In this document: positions 7,844 to 13,643 of the stretch, piece after piece
How positions within the stretch are numbered: position 1 is the stretch's first letter
Layout of the letters: every line of letters starts with the position of its first letter
Assembly (NCBI GenBank): GCA_014879855.1
Contig: JACSRH010000095.1
Location: 1-18,394, forward strand
Direction of reading: 5' to 3'
Source of the DNA: Caldilineaceae bacterium
GTDB lineage: Bacteria > Chloroflexota > Anaerolineae > Caldilineales > Caldilineaceae
DNA: 18,394 bases
Translations under genes and position numbers: made by a program
Notes under the pieces: generated by a model
Database searches by the model: none
Told to the model about the DNA's origin: nothing
The model's input: only the letters and a program-made list of their open reading frames with translations

Positions 7844-7863
7844 TACCTAACACTTGGTAGGTA
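7844..7863. promoter_or_regulatory. Putative TetR operator O1
   Basis: The 20-bp element tacctaacacttggtaggta has 8 of 10 complementary base pairs about its centre. It lies 20-39 bp upstream of the preferred tetR start codon, where a bound repressor would block transcription initiation. A related copy lies 44 bp further upstream. The size and symmetry fit TetR-family operators. Assignment to this particular TetR is by position. Confidence 0.68.
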
Positions 7864-7889
7864 TAGTGTGCATCATAATCACCCTGTAG

Positions 7890-7907
7890 CCTAATCTTCG
7901 GTAGGTA
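7890..7907. promoter_or_regulatory. Putative TetR operator O2 (direct repeat of O1)
   Basis: The element cctaatcttcggtaggta matches O1 at 14 of 18 positions and keeps the GGTAGGTA half-site intact, while the left half is weaker. The distance from O1 is 44 bp, close to four helical turns, so two dimers would bind the same face of the DNA. A TATGAT box on the minus strand (7872-7877) lies between the sites and may be the tetR -10, but no good -35 was found. Confidence 0.55.
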
Positions 7908-7978
7908 AATATACAATCCACAAAATATTTGCAAAATATGGACAGAAAAACTGAGAACACTTTGTGCGGATGTGCAGT

Positions 7979-8008
7979 TTGACCAGATGATGCGGTCCGA
8001 CATATACT
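7979..8008 (+). promoter_or_regulatory. Sigma-70-type promoter for rplU-rpmA-rpmE
   Basis: TTGACC at 7979-7984 and TATACT at 8003-8008 are separated by 18 bp. Transcription would start near 8015. The upstream stretch 7905-7960 is AT-rich with repeated aaaatat tracts, which could act as an UP element. The predicted leader to the rplU ATG is about 134 nt. Confidence 0.75.
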
Positions 8009-8061
8009 ACACGTTCGTGGGTGCAGAGTGCGTCCATCATCGATTTCTATCGTTTATTGGA

Positions 8062-8124
8062 GGTGCGCCCTCGCCTTTCAGGGTGCATCGCCGCTCCGAA
8101 GTTTTGGTAGGCTTGCTTGCCAAA
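8062..8124 (+). promoter_or_regulatory. Structured 5' leader of rplU (two hairpins)
   Basis: Hairpin one pairs 8062-8071 with 8080-8089 (10 bp including two G-U pairs, 8-nt loop). Hairpin two pairs TTTGG at 8103-8107 with CCAAA at 8120-8124 (12-nt loop). The second ends 9 nt before the purine-rich Shine-Dalgarno aggaaggga at 8133-8141. Leaders of ribosomal protein operons often bind one of their products to control translation; that role is only inferred here. I do not recognise a match to the described Firmicutes L21 leader. Confidence 0.45.
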
Positions 8125-8148
8125 CGCGGCACAGGAAGGGAGTAAAGT

Positions 8149-8460
8149 ATGTATGCAGTAATTCGCACAGGGGGCAAACAATATCGTGTTGCCGCCGGTG
8201 ACACCGTCGAAGTGGAAAAGCTCGACGGCGCGGTGGGAGATTCGATCTCCCTCGCAGATGTGTTGTTGGTGTCGGCTGGCGATGCGGTGCAGGTGGGCAC
8301 GCCTACTGTAGCGGGCGTGACTGTGTCCGCCAAGATCACGGGTCAGTATCGTGGGACCAAGATCATGGTTTTCAAGTACCGGCCCAAGAAGCGCATTCGG
8401 GTTCGCAAGGGTCATCGCCAATATTTAACCCGTCTGCAGATTGAGTCCATCAACGCCTGA
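8149..8460 (+). CDS. rplU: 50S ribosomal protein L21
   Basis: This 103-residue component of the large ribosomal subunit has a length normal for bL21. The N-terminus MYAVIRTGGKQYRVAAGDTV and the C-terminal K(Y/H)RPKK-rich, RKGHRQ and TRLQIESI segments are diagnostic of the family. The start is set by a strong Shine-Dalgarno 7 nt upstream. It heads a compact operon with rpmA and rpmE, behind its own promoter and leader. The L21-L27 order is conserved in most bacteria. Nothing unusual is seen in the protein. Confidence 0.97.
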   Translation: MYAVIRTGGKQYRVAAGDTVEVEKLDGAVGDSISLADVLLVSAGDAVQVGTPTVAGVTVSAKITGQYRGTKIMVFKYRPKKRIRVRKGHRQYLTRLQIESINA

Positions 8461-8497
8461 GCGTTGCACGCCGAGTTTTGAAAGGGGTATTTATCTC

Positions 8498-8761
8498 ATG
8501 GCACATAAAAAAGGTGGCGGTTCCAGCCGCAACGGTCGTGATTCGAATGCGCAGCGCCTCGGTGTGAAGCGTTTTGGTGGCGAGCTTGTCCCCTCGGGCA
8601 GCATCATCGTGCGCCAGCGCGGCACACGCATCTATCCTGGCGTGAACGTCGGCATCGGCAAAGATGACACCTTGTTCGCCACCGCGCAAGGGTACGTGAC
8701 CTTCGAATGGGCGCGTAAAGGGCGCAAGCAGGTCAGCGTCTATCCTGAAAAGGTAAATTAA
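8498..8761 (+). CDS. rpmA: 50S ribosomal protein L27
   Basis: This 87-residue protein begins MAHKKGGGSSRNGRDSNAQR, the classic bL27 N-terminus that reaches toward the peptidyl transferase centre. LGVKRFGGE and the IIVRQRGTRIYPG core follow. The ATG at 8498 was chosen over an upstream in-frame alternative start because homologues begin at MAHKK and aaagggg precedes it. There is no N-terminal extension of the cleaved kind known from Firmicutes. It is 37 bp after rplU and 1 bp before rpmE. Confidence 0.97.
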   Translation: MAHKKGGGSSRNGRDSNAQRLGVKRFGGELVPSGSIIVRQRGTRIYPGVNVGIGKDDTLFATAQGYVTFEWARKGRKQVSVYPEKVN

Positions 8762-8762
8762 C

Positions 8763-9125
8763 ATGAAGGCAGACATCCATCCCAAGTATTATCCAGACGC
8801 ACGGGTCACTTGCTCGTGTGGGGCGAGCTGGACGACGGGCAGCACTGTCCCGGAGATTCGCACAGACGTATGCAGCACCTGCCATCCGTTCTACACCGGT
8901 GAGCAGCGCATCATCGACACCGCGGGTCAGGTGGAGCGCTTTATGAAGCGCCTGGAACGCCGTCAGTCCGAGAGCGCGCGCCGTGAATTGGAAACACAGA
9001 TGCGGCGCGAAGCCGATGAGGCCGCGCGCAAGGCACGCGCCCGCGGCGGCAACGCCGAGGCCGCGGCCGCTGAGGTCTATGCAAAGTATGAGCGCGCCGA
9101 ACAACTAAGCGTCGAGCAAAATTAA
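8763..9125 (+). CDS. rpmE: 50S ribosomal protein L31 with long C-terminal extension
   Basis: The first 66 or so residues are a zinc-containing (C+) bL31. The start MKADIHPKYY is typical, and four cysteines (17, 19, 37, 40 in CSCG and CSTC) form the zinc site, followed by HPFYTG and the RF motif. The typical protein is about 70 residues; this one has 120. The extra ~50 residues are highly charged and alanine-rich (RRELETQMRREADEAARKAR), probably one helix followed by a flexible tail. The gene starts 1 bp after rpmA, so translation is likely coupled. The extension might contact rRNA or nearby factors, but no function is recognised. An intrinsic terminator follows 22 bp downstream. Confidence 0.95.
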   Translation: MKADIHPKYYPDARVTCSCGASWTTGSTVPEIRTDVCSTCHPFYTGEQRIIDTAGQVERFMKRLERRQSESARRELETQMRREADEAARKARARGGNAEAAAAEVYAKYERAEQLSVEQN

Positions 9126-9147
9126 GTCTCGGCATCGAGGTGAACAT

Positions 9148-9184
9148 AAGGGCGGAGACACTCGATCTCTGCCCTTTTCTTTTG
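9148..9184 (+). terminator. Rho-independent terminator of the rplU operon
   Basis: An 11-bp stem pairs 9148-9158 with 9166-9176 (one G-U pair) around the 7-nt loop cactcga. It is followed directly by a U-rich run (ttttctttt). This closes the rplU-rpmA-rpmE transcript and separates it from tdk. Confidence 0.9.
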
Positions 9185-9250
9185 CGCCGAGTTTCCCATC
9201 GAAGCGCGGATGTCTTATCGGCTTATCCGCCAGATAAATTACGCGGACCC

Positions 9251-9267
9251 GCGGACATTGCGTCCGC
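9251..9267. repeat. Small hairpin upstream of tdk
   Basis: GCGGAC at 9251-9256 and GTCCGC at 9262-9267 form a perfect 6-bp stem with a 5-nt loop, 21 nt before the tdk ATG. It may affect tdk translation initiation, since no good Shine-Dalgarno is visible. It is short enough to be chance in GC-rich DNA. Confidence 0.3.
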
Positions 9268-9288
9268 CCACACGCCATAACGGATTTT

Positions 9289-9876
9289 ATGCATCACCCA
9301 CCTCCTGACGGCTGGATGGAGCTCATTTGTGGCTCCATGTTCAGCGGTAAAACTGAAGAATTGCTGCGGCGCATTCGCCGCGCCGAGATCGCACGGAAGA
9401 AGGTGCAGGTTTTTAAGCCTGCCATCGACAATCGCTACGGCCTTGTGCGCGTGGCTTCGCATAACGGCGTAGCGCGCGAAGATGCCATTGTGGTCGCCTG
9501 TGCGCGGGAAATCCTTGACCGCCTGGCGCCCGACACCACAGTTGTAGCTATTGACGAAGTCCAATTTTTCGACGAGGGCATCATCGATGTCTGCGACCTG
9601 TTGGCCGGACGCCAGTTGCGCGTGATCGTCGCCGGGCTTGACCAGGATTTCCGTGGCGAACCATTTGGCCCGATTGCGGCGTTAATGGCATTGGCGGAAT
9701 ATGTAGACAAACTCCAGGCCATCTGCGTCGTCTGTGGGGCGGCAGCCAGCCGCACGCAGCGTCTCATCGACGGCAAACCGGCGCGCTACGACGAGCCGGT
9801 GATTCTGGTGGGTGGCAGTGAGAGCTATGAAGCGCGCTGTCGCGCCTGTCACGAGGCGCCGGGAAGACCGCGGTAG
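9289..9876 (+). CDS. tdk: Thymidine kinase (type II, zinc-containing)
   Basis: This 195-residue enzyme phosphorylates thymidine to dTMP in the pyrimidine salvage pathway. The P-loop GSMFSGKTEE is at 15-24. The catalytic Glu90 is in DEVQFF (89-94). The lasso loop begins at FRGEPF (121 on). Four zinc ligands, Cys146, Cys149, Cys184 and Cys187, are present. Length and layout match the human TK1/Bacillus-type enzyme. The ATG at 9289 gives an N-terminus (GWMELICGSMFSGK from residue 8) like that of known homologues. A second ATG at residue 10 is possible, and no strong ribosome site supports either. The gene ends 18 bp before the HDAC-like gene, so the two may be co-transcribed. Confidence 0.95.
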   Translation: MHHPPPDGWMELICGSMFSGKTEELLRRIRRAEIARKKVQVFKPAIDNRYGLVRVASHNGVAREDAIVVACAREILDRLAPDTTVVAIDEVQFFDEGIIDVCDLLAGRQLRVIVAGLDQDFRGEPFGPIAALMALAEYVDKLQAICVVCGAAASRTQRLIDGKPARYDEPVILVGGSESYEARCRACHEAPGRPR

Positions 9877-9894
9877 CTGGTTGCTCCCTTGTGT

Positions 9895-10812
9895 ATGTCG
9901 CTTCCCATTGTTTATCATCCCGACCATGTAGCGCCCCTGCCGGACGGCCATCGCTTTCCGATGGCGAAGTTTGGCAAGGTGTACGAACGGCTGGTGCGCG
10001 ACGGCGTCGCCACGCTCGACCAGTTCCATCTCCCTCAGCCGGCTGCACTCGATCACATTATGCTCGCCCACGATGCAACCTACGTCCGCGCCTATTGCCA
10101 GGGCGACCTGGACGCGCGTGCGATGCGGCGCATCGGCTTCCCGTGGAGTGAGCAGTTGGTAAAACGCACATTGACGGCCCTCGGCAGCACTATGCTGACC
10201 GCCGAACTGGCGCTCCAGCATGGCATGGCGTGCAGCACGGCAGGCGGCACGCACCACGCCTTTTACGATTTTGGCTCAGGCTATTGCATTTTCAACGATT
10301 TGGCGATCACCGCGCGCTGGCTGCAGCAGCGTGGGCTGGCGCGCCGCGTGCTGATCGTCGATCTGGATGTGCATCAAGGCGATGGGACTGCCAGTATTTT
10401 GCAGGGAGACAGCGCCCTCGTCACGTTTTCAATGCACTGCAACGCCAACTTTCCTTTTCACAAACAAGCCAGCGATCTTGATGTGGCGCTTCCGGCAGGC
10501 GCGGAAGACGATGTCTATCTTGCCACGCTGGCGAAGTGGCTGCCCGACCTGTTGACGCATGTGCGACCCGACCTGGTGCTTTATGACGCCGGCGTCGATC
10601 CGCACCGGGATGATGCGCTGGGCAAGCTGGCGTTGAGCGACGCCGGTCTGCTGCGCCGCGACCAATTTGTGCTGGCAAGCTGTGTGCAACACGCGACGCC
10701 CGTCGCAACCGTCATCGGCGGCGGGTATAGCAAAGATCTCGACGCCCTGGCGCGCCGCCATACACTTGTACACCGCGCCGCGAGTGAGGTGTGGCGCACA
10801 ATGGCGGCGTGA
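9895..10812 (+). CDS. Histone deacetylase superfamily protein (AcuC/HDAC-like amidohydrolase)
   Basis: This 305-residue protein has the arginase/HDAC fold and likely removes acetyl groups from lysine or from polyamine or small-molecule amines using zinc. Active-site elements are intact: the His-His pair 120-121 in GGTHHAF, zinc ligands Asp158 and His160 in DLDVHQGDGT, Asp235 in AGVDPHRDD as the third ligand, and GGGY with Tyr278 as the transition-state tyrosine. The start IVYHPDHVAPLPDGHRFPM is typical of the bacterial class. The ATG at 9895 was preferred to a TTG two codons earlier; no strong ribosome site is visible. It lies 18 bp after tdk. The 3' end abuts the remnant of a dehydrogenase on the other strand. 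The substrate is not predictable. Confidence 0.92.
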   Translation: MSLPIVYHPDHVAPLPDGHRFPMAKFGKVYERLVRDGVATLDQFHLPQPAALDHIMLAHDATYVRAYCQGDLDARAMRRIGFPWSEQLVKRTLTALGSTMLTAELALQHGMACSTAGGTHHAFYDFGSGYCIFNDLAITARWLQQRGLARRVLIVDLDVHQGDGTASILQGDSALVTFSMHCNANFPFHKQASDLDVALPAGAEDDVYLATLAKWLPDLLTHVRPDLVLYDAGVDPHRDDALGKLALSDAGLLRRDQFVLASCVQHATPVATVIGGGYSKDLDALARRHTLVHRAASEVWRTMAA

Positions 10813-10988
10813 AGCGCCCATCCGCCGCGTTCCAGCCACCATCCACAAAGAGCACACCATCTGCACCGCGCCCGCTTTGGCCGCGGCGTAGATGCTCTGC
10901 CCCGGCTCGATCACCTGGGCGCGGATGCTAGAAACACTATGATGCTGCCGCCGGTGAGATCGAACAATCGTTCATAGCGACTCATCAT
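10799..10988 (-). pseudogene. Remnant of a short-chain dehydrogenase/reductase (SDR) gene
   Basis: Three pieces of one SDR survive in order on the minus strand but in different frames. From a well-placed GGGAG and ATG at 10988 it reads MMSRYERLFDLTG, then runs into a segment like the SDR strand-5 region (GGSIIVFLASAP) and stops at a TGA (10911-10913). A frame shift later it reads IEPGQSIYAAAKAGAVQM, which holds the family active-site YxxxK (YAAAK). Another shift gives GVLFVDGGWNAADGRFTPPL, the usual SDR C-terminus. The NAD-binding Rossmann part and the segment between YxxxK and the C-terminus are missing. The gene is therefore a deleted and frameshifted remnant of roughly a quarter of the original. 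Its end touches the HDAC-like stop codon. Confidence 0.8.
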
Positions 10989-11206
10989 GTCTCCCTCTCT
11001 ATGGAGAAGACTTCCCCGCGATGATCCGCTTCAAGCTGGGGATGCACAGAGGATGCGGTTCAAATGCAGTGAATTCAGCAATATCTTACAAGATCAAGGC
11101 GCGCGCGCATGAATCAGTGGCATTTGAACGATTACTATTCATGGAGCCTTGTGCTCGCTGGCGTTTTCTCGCGCACCTACCATCTGGCATGCAAAGCAGC
11201 AAGATC
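10989..11206. other. Non-coding stretch between the SDR remnant and the BTAD gene
   Basis: The first bases hold the remnant's ribosome site (GGGAG on the minus strand). An ORF continues upstream from the BTAD gene to 11021, but its translation in this part does not look like a known domain and the codons lack the GC bias of neighbours. I see no RNA gene, promoter of good quality or repeat here. It probably contains the BTAD promoter. Confidence 0.4.
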
Positions 11207-12148
11207 ATGACCCCACATCGTGTAGCAGGCAAAGTCGAGTTTAATCACGAATATAGCATCTACACGTTTGGCGGGCTGAAAATCCTGCGGGATGGCGTTG
11301 ATCTCTCCGCGGAGATGCCGGCCAAGGTCGGTGCGCTCACTGCCTATTTGGCTTGCGAGCCAGGCTGCCACCCACGCAACGACTTGTGCGACTTGTTGTG
11401 GGGCGGAAAGCGGCTGACCAGTGGGGCGACCAATCTGCGTGTGGCGCTGACCACGATACGCCGGTTTGTGGGCTCAACCGTTATGATCGCGCGCTATACT
11501 GTATGTATTGCGCCGGAAACCGCGCTCTGGATGGATGCACAACAACTCCAGGCCGCGGTTGTCCCGCTGTTGCCGGGACGCGACAGTGGGAGTGTACTGG
11601 GCAGACAAGCTGTGCAACAGCTTGATCGCATGTTGGCGCTCTATCGCGGCGACTTTCTACAAGGAATTGCACTGCCCAACGCGCCACAATTCGAGGCCTG
11701 GGTAAAATACCAGCAGGCGAAGTTCAGGACGTTGATCTATCGCGCCTGCGCCGCGCTGTGTAATCATTATTGGGCTGTGGGCGATTATGTGAGTAGCATT
11801 GAGGCTGCGCAGCGCTGGACGGTGATCGACCCACTCGACGACAGGGCGCAGTGCACCTTGATGCAATTGTATGCTGAAGCGGGTAGAATGCAGGACGCGC
11901 TGCAAGCATATGGACGGTATCAGGATTTGTTGCGGGATATGTTGCAGATTGCACCAAGCCGTGAGATGCAGTTGCTGCACCGTTCGCTGCTGCACCTTTC
12001 CAGCTTGCCGGACGCGACGGCGTGCGCAGCAATGACAGCCTCGATAGACCCCGGCGCACGCAGAGACCCCGGCGCACGCAGAGACCCCGGCGCACGCAGA
12101 CAGGCGCCGCCCCATCATTTCATTCCGCGCCAAGCGTCAAGTGCGTAG
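11207..12148 (+). CDS. Short BTAD/SARP-like transcriptional regulator
   Basis: This protein of about 313 residues (from the ATG at 11207) shows an OmpR-type winged-helix region (YTFGGLKILRDG at 19-30, HPRNDLCDLLWG at 55-66, TNLRVALTTIRRFVG at 75-89), then a bacterial transcriptional activation domain of helical repeats (about 105-265; LYRGDFLQG, EAWVKYQQAKFR, DDRAQCTLMQLYAEAG). SARP-like proteins usually activate nearby genes by binding direct repeats. No AAA ATPase or sensor domain follows, unlike many larger relatives. Several ATGs (11021, 11141, 11189, 11207) are in frame; 11207 best fits where the family begins, but none has a good ribosome site. The C-terminal 33 residues include three DPGARR copies from an 18-bp tandem repeat and look like recently acquired coding sequence. 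Its target is unknown. Confidence 0.78.
   Translation: MTPHRVAGKVEFNHEYSIYTFGGLKILRDGVDLSAEMPAKVGALTAYLACEPGCHPRNDLCDLLWGGKRLTSGATNLRVALTTIRRFVGSTVMIARYTVCIAPETALWMDAQQLQAAVVPLLPGRDSGSVLGRQAVQQLDRMLALYRGDFLQGIALPNAPQFEAWVKYQQAKFRTLIYRACAALCNHYWAVGDYVSSIEAAQRWTVIDPLDDRAQCTLMQLYAEAGRMQDALQAYGRYQDLLRDMLQIAPSREMQLLHRSLLHLSSLPDATACAAMTASIDPGARRDPGARRDPGARRQAPPHHFIPRQASSA
12047..12100 (+). repeat. Three perfect tandem copies of an 18-bp unit
   Basis: The unit gaccccggcgcacgcaga occurs at 12047-12064, 12065-12082 and 12083-12100 without any mismatch. It is in frame and encodes DPGARR three times near the C-terminus of the BTAD protein. The lack of divergence suggests recent slippage or unequal exchange, and copy number is likely variable among strains. 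Confidence 0.95.
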
Positions 12149-12190
12149 ACGCATCGTCTCTGCTTAGAAACTGACTTGAAAAATAGTCTC

Positions 12191-12228
12191 TTAACGCAAA
12201 GACGCAAAGCAGCAGAGGCGCAAAGACA
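12191..12228. repeat. cgcaaaga-type periodic intergenic repeat
   Basis: The stretch reads as degenerate units of 8-9 nt: acgcaaag, acgcaaag, agcagagg, cgcaaaga. It lies just downstream of the BTAD stop and between two convergent genes. Elements of this style occur in intergenic DNA of many environmental bacteria, from memory. No coding potential is evident. Confidence 0.6.
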
Positions 12229-12283
12229 CTTTCATTTTTGATTGCACCTCACAAGGGCATGGACACTGTTTGAAAAGTCCACC

Positions 12284-12356
12284 TTTTTGACGCTGAGGCG
12301 CGGAGATGCAGAGAAGCGCGGAGAAATGCTTGCGAAGTTGCCTGTGCTTTCTCTGC
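12284..12356. repeat. cgcagag-type periodic repeat with inverted arm
   Basis: Units such as gctgaggcgcggagatgcagagaagcg (in pieces) show the same 8-9 nt rhythm as the element at 12191. The segment gcagagaagc at 12308-12317 pairs with gctttctctgc at 12346-12356 (one bulge), giving a hairpin with a 28-nt loop. It ends 17 bp from the stop of the minus-strand glycosyltransferase and could help end both convergent transcripts, although no U tract is present. Confidence 0.5.
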
Positions 12357-12373
12357 GAAGTGAATGGGGGCGA

Positions 12374-13426
12374 TCACGAAGAGTGAGGGTGAACAGGCAG
12401 CGGCTGTCCGTCAATCTGACTGATCGTTTGTGCGATCTCTTGACCGCCTGGCAATGTGGAGGAGCGGCTTGGAGTTTCAAACCCAACCATGTCAGAGATA
12501 AAATAGAGAGGGCGGTCTTTCACCTCGTCGTAAATCCGGCCCAGATACTCCCCAATGATGCCCAGAAAAATGAGCTGAATGCCGCCGAGAAACAGCACGC
12601 TGACCAATGTAGTCGCCTGTCCCGTCAGGGTGTCATGACCAAAAAGGCGCAGCACGACCGCAATCACGATGCCGAGACCGGCGATGCCGGCAAAAATAAA
12701 GCCCGTGTACATCGCCAGTTGCAGTGGTACGTGGCTGAAACTGGTGATGGCATTATTGGCCAGGCGCAGCATTTTGCGAAAGGGGTATTTGGTTTCGCCT
12801 GCATAGCGCGCGGCCCGTTCATATTCGACCGCGATTTGTTTGAAGCCGACCCAACTGCTCAGCCCGCGCATGAAGCGATTCTTTTCACGCAGGCGGCGCA
12901 TTGCCAGCACGACCTTGCGATCCATGAGGCGGAAGTCACCTGCGTCCAGCGGAATGTCGACGTCAGCAATATAGCGGATCAGGCGATAGAAGGCAGAGGC
13001 TGTCCATAACTTGAACTTTGTTTCGCCCTCGCGCTTGGTGCGTACTGCATAGGCGACATCGTACCCCTCGCGCCATTTTCCGATCATACGCAGCAAGACT
13101 TCGGGCGGATCCTGCAGGTCGGCGTCCATGACGATTACGGCGTCGCCGTCGGCATAATCGAAGCCCGCGGTGATGGCGATCTGATGGCCGAAGTTGCGGC
13201 TAAAGTTGAGCACCTTGACGCGCGCGTCCTGTTGGCTCAGTGCGATAAGCAACTCCAGGCTGCGATCCTTGCTGCCATCGTTGACGAAGATCACCTCCCA
13301 GCGCGCGCCCGTGCTATCCATAGTCTGGACGAGGCGCTGGTGAAGGACAGGGAGCACCTCCTGCTCGTTCCAAACCGGGATCACAACCGAGAATACTGGG
13401 CGCTCAGGTGTTTCAGAACTTGTCAT
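12374..13426 (-). CDS. GT2-family membrane glycosyltransferase (GtrB/DPM1-like)
   Basis: This 350-residue enzyme likely moves a sugar from a nucleotide donor to a polyprenyl phosphate at the membrane, as GtrB, ArnC and dolichol-phosphate mannose synthase do. The GT-A domain begins VFSVVIPVWNEQEVLP (11-26), with VNDGSKD at 48-54, the metal-binding DADLQD at 101-106, an acceptor-site block around DAGDFRLMDR (161-170), and the conserved NRFMRGLSSW (183-192). Two transmembrane helices follow at about 235-260 and 271-293, then a soluble tail. The ATG at 13426 is the first in frame. A weak minus-strand promoter (TTGACC, 17 bp, TACCAT; 13457-13462 and 13434-13439) would give an almost leaderless mRNA. 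The gene stands alone, convergent with BTAD. The sugar cannot be predicted. Confidence 0.92.
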   Translation of the reverse strand: MTSSETPERPVFSVVIPVWNEQEVLPVLHQRLVQTMDSTGARWEVIFVNDGSKDRSLELLIALSQQDARVKVLNFSRNFGHQIAITAGFDYADGDAVIVMDADLQDPPEVLLRMIGKWREGYDVAYAVRTKREGETKFKLWTASAFYRLIRYIADVDIPLDAGDFRLMDRKVVLAMRRLREKNRFMRGLSSWVGFKQIAVEYERAARYAGETKYPFRKMLRLANNAITSFSHVPLQLAMYTGFIFAGIAGLGIVIAVVLRLFGHDTLTGQATTLVSVLFLGGIQLIFLGIIGEYLGRIYDEVKDRPLYFISDMVGFETPSRSSTLPGGQEIAQTISQIDGQPLPVHPHSS

Positions 13427-13550
13427 GTCTGATATGGTAAATCATCCCTCATTGTGGGTCAAGCTGATCGCGCCTGATGCGCCTGATAGATTGCTTACAC
13501 TTTGTCGGTCTTTGCAAGCTTTTGGAACACGCCCATAGGTGTCCACTGAA

Positions 13551-13579
13551 TTGACGCCCTCTCAGGGCAATGCTAGACT
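13551..13579 (+). promoter_or_regulatory. Sigma-70-type promoter for the membrane-anchored hypothetical gene
   Basis: TTGACG (13551-13556) and TAGACT (13574-13579) are 17 bp apart, a close match to the consensus spacing. The spacer includes the hairpin gccct-ctc-agggc (13556-13568). Start of transcription near 13586 lies downstream of the first in-frame GTG (13539), so that codon is unlikely to be the true start. Confidence 0.6.
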
Positions 13580-13643
13580 TTTTGCAGAGTACAAAGTGAC
13601 TCGTCGCCACTGGGCGGCTCATTCATCTAGCTTGGCTGCATGT

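Noticed and set aside
10791..10988. Intact SDR gene on the minus strand
   Set aside because: The motifs occur in three frames, a TGA interrupts after 25 codons, and the Rossmann domain is absent, so it is called a remnant.
12047..12100. Possible CRISPR array
   Set aside because: The repeats are contiguous 18-bp units with no spacers, and no cas genes are present.
12242..13009. An open frame of 255 codons on the plus strand
   Set aside because: It overlaps the glycosyltransferase with intact catalytic motifs and starts inside the intergenic repeats.
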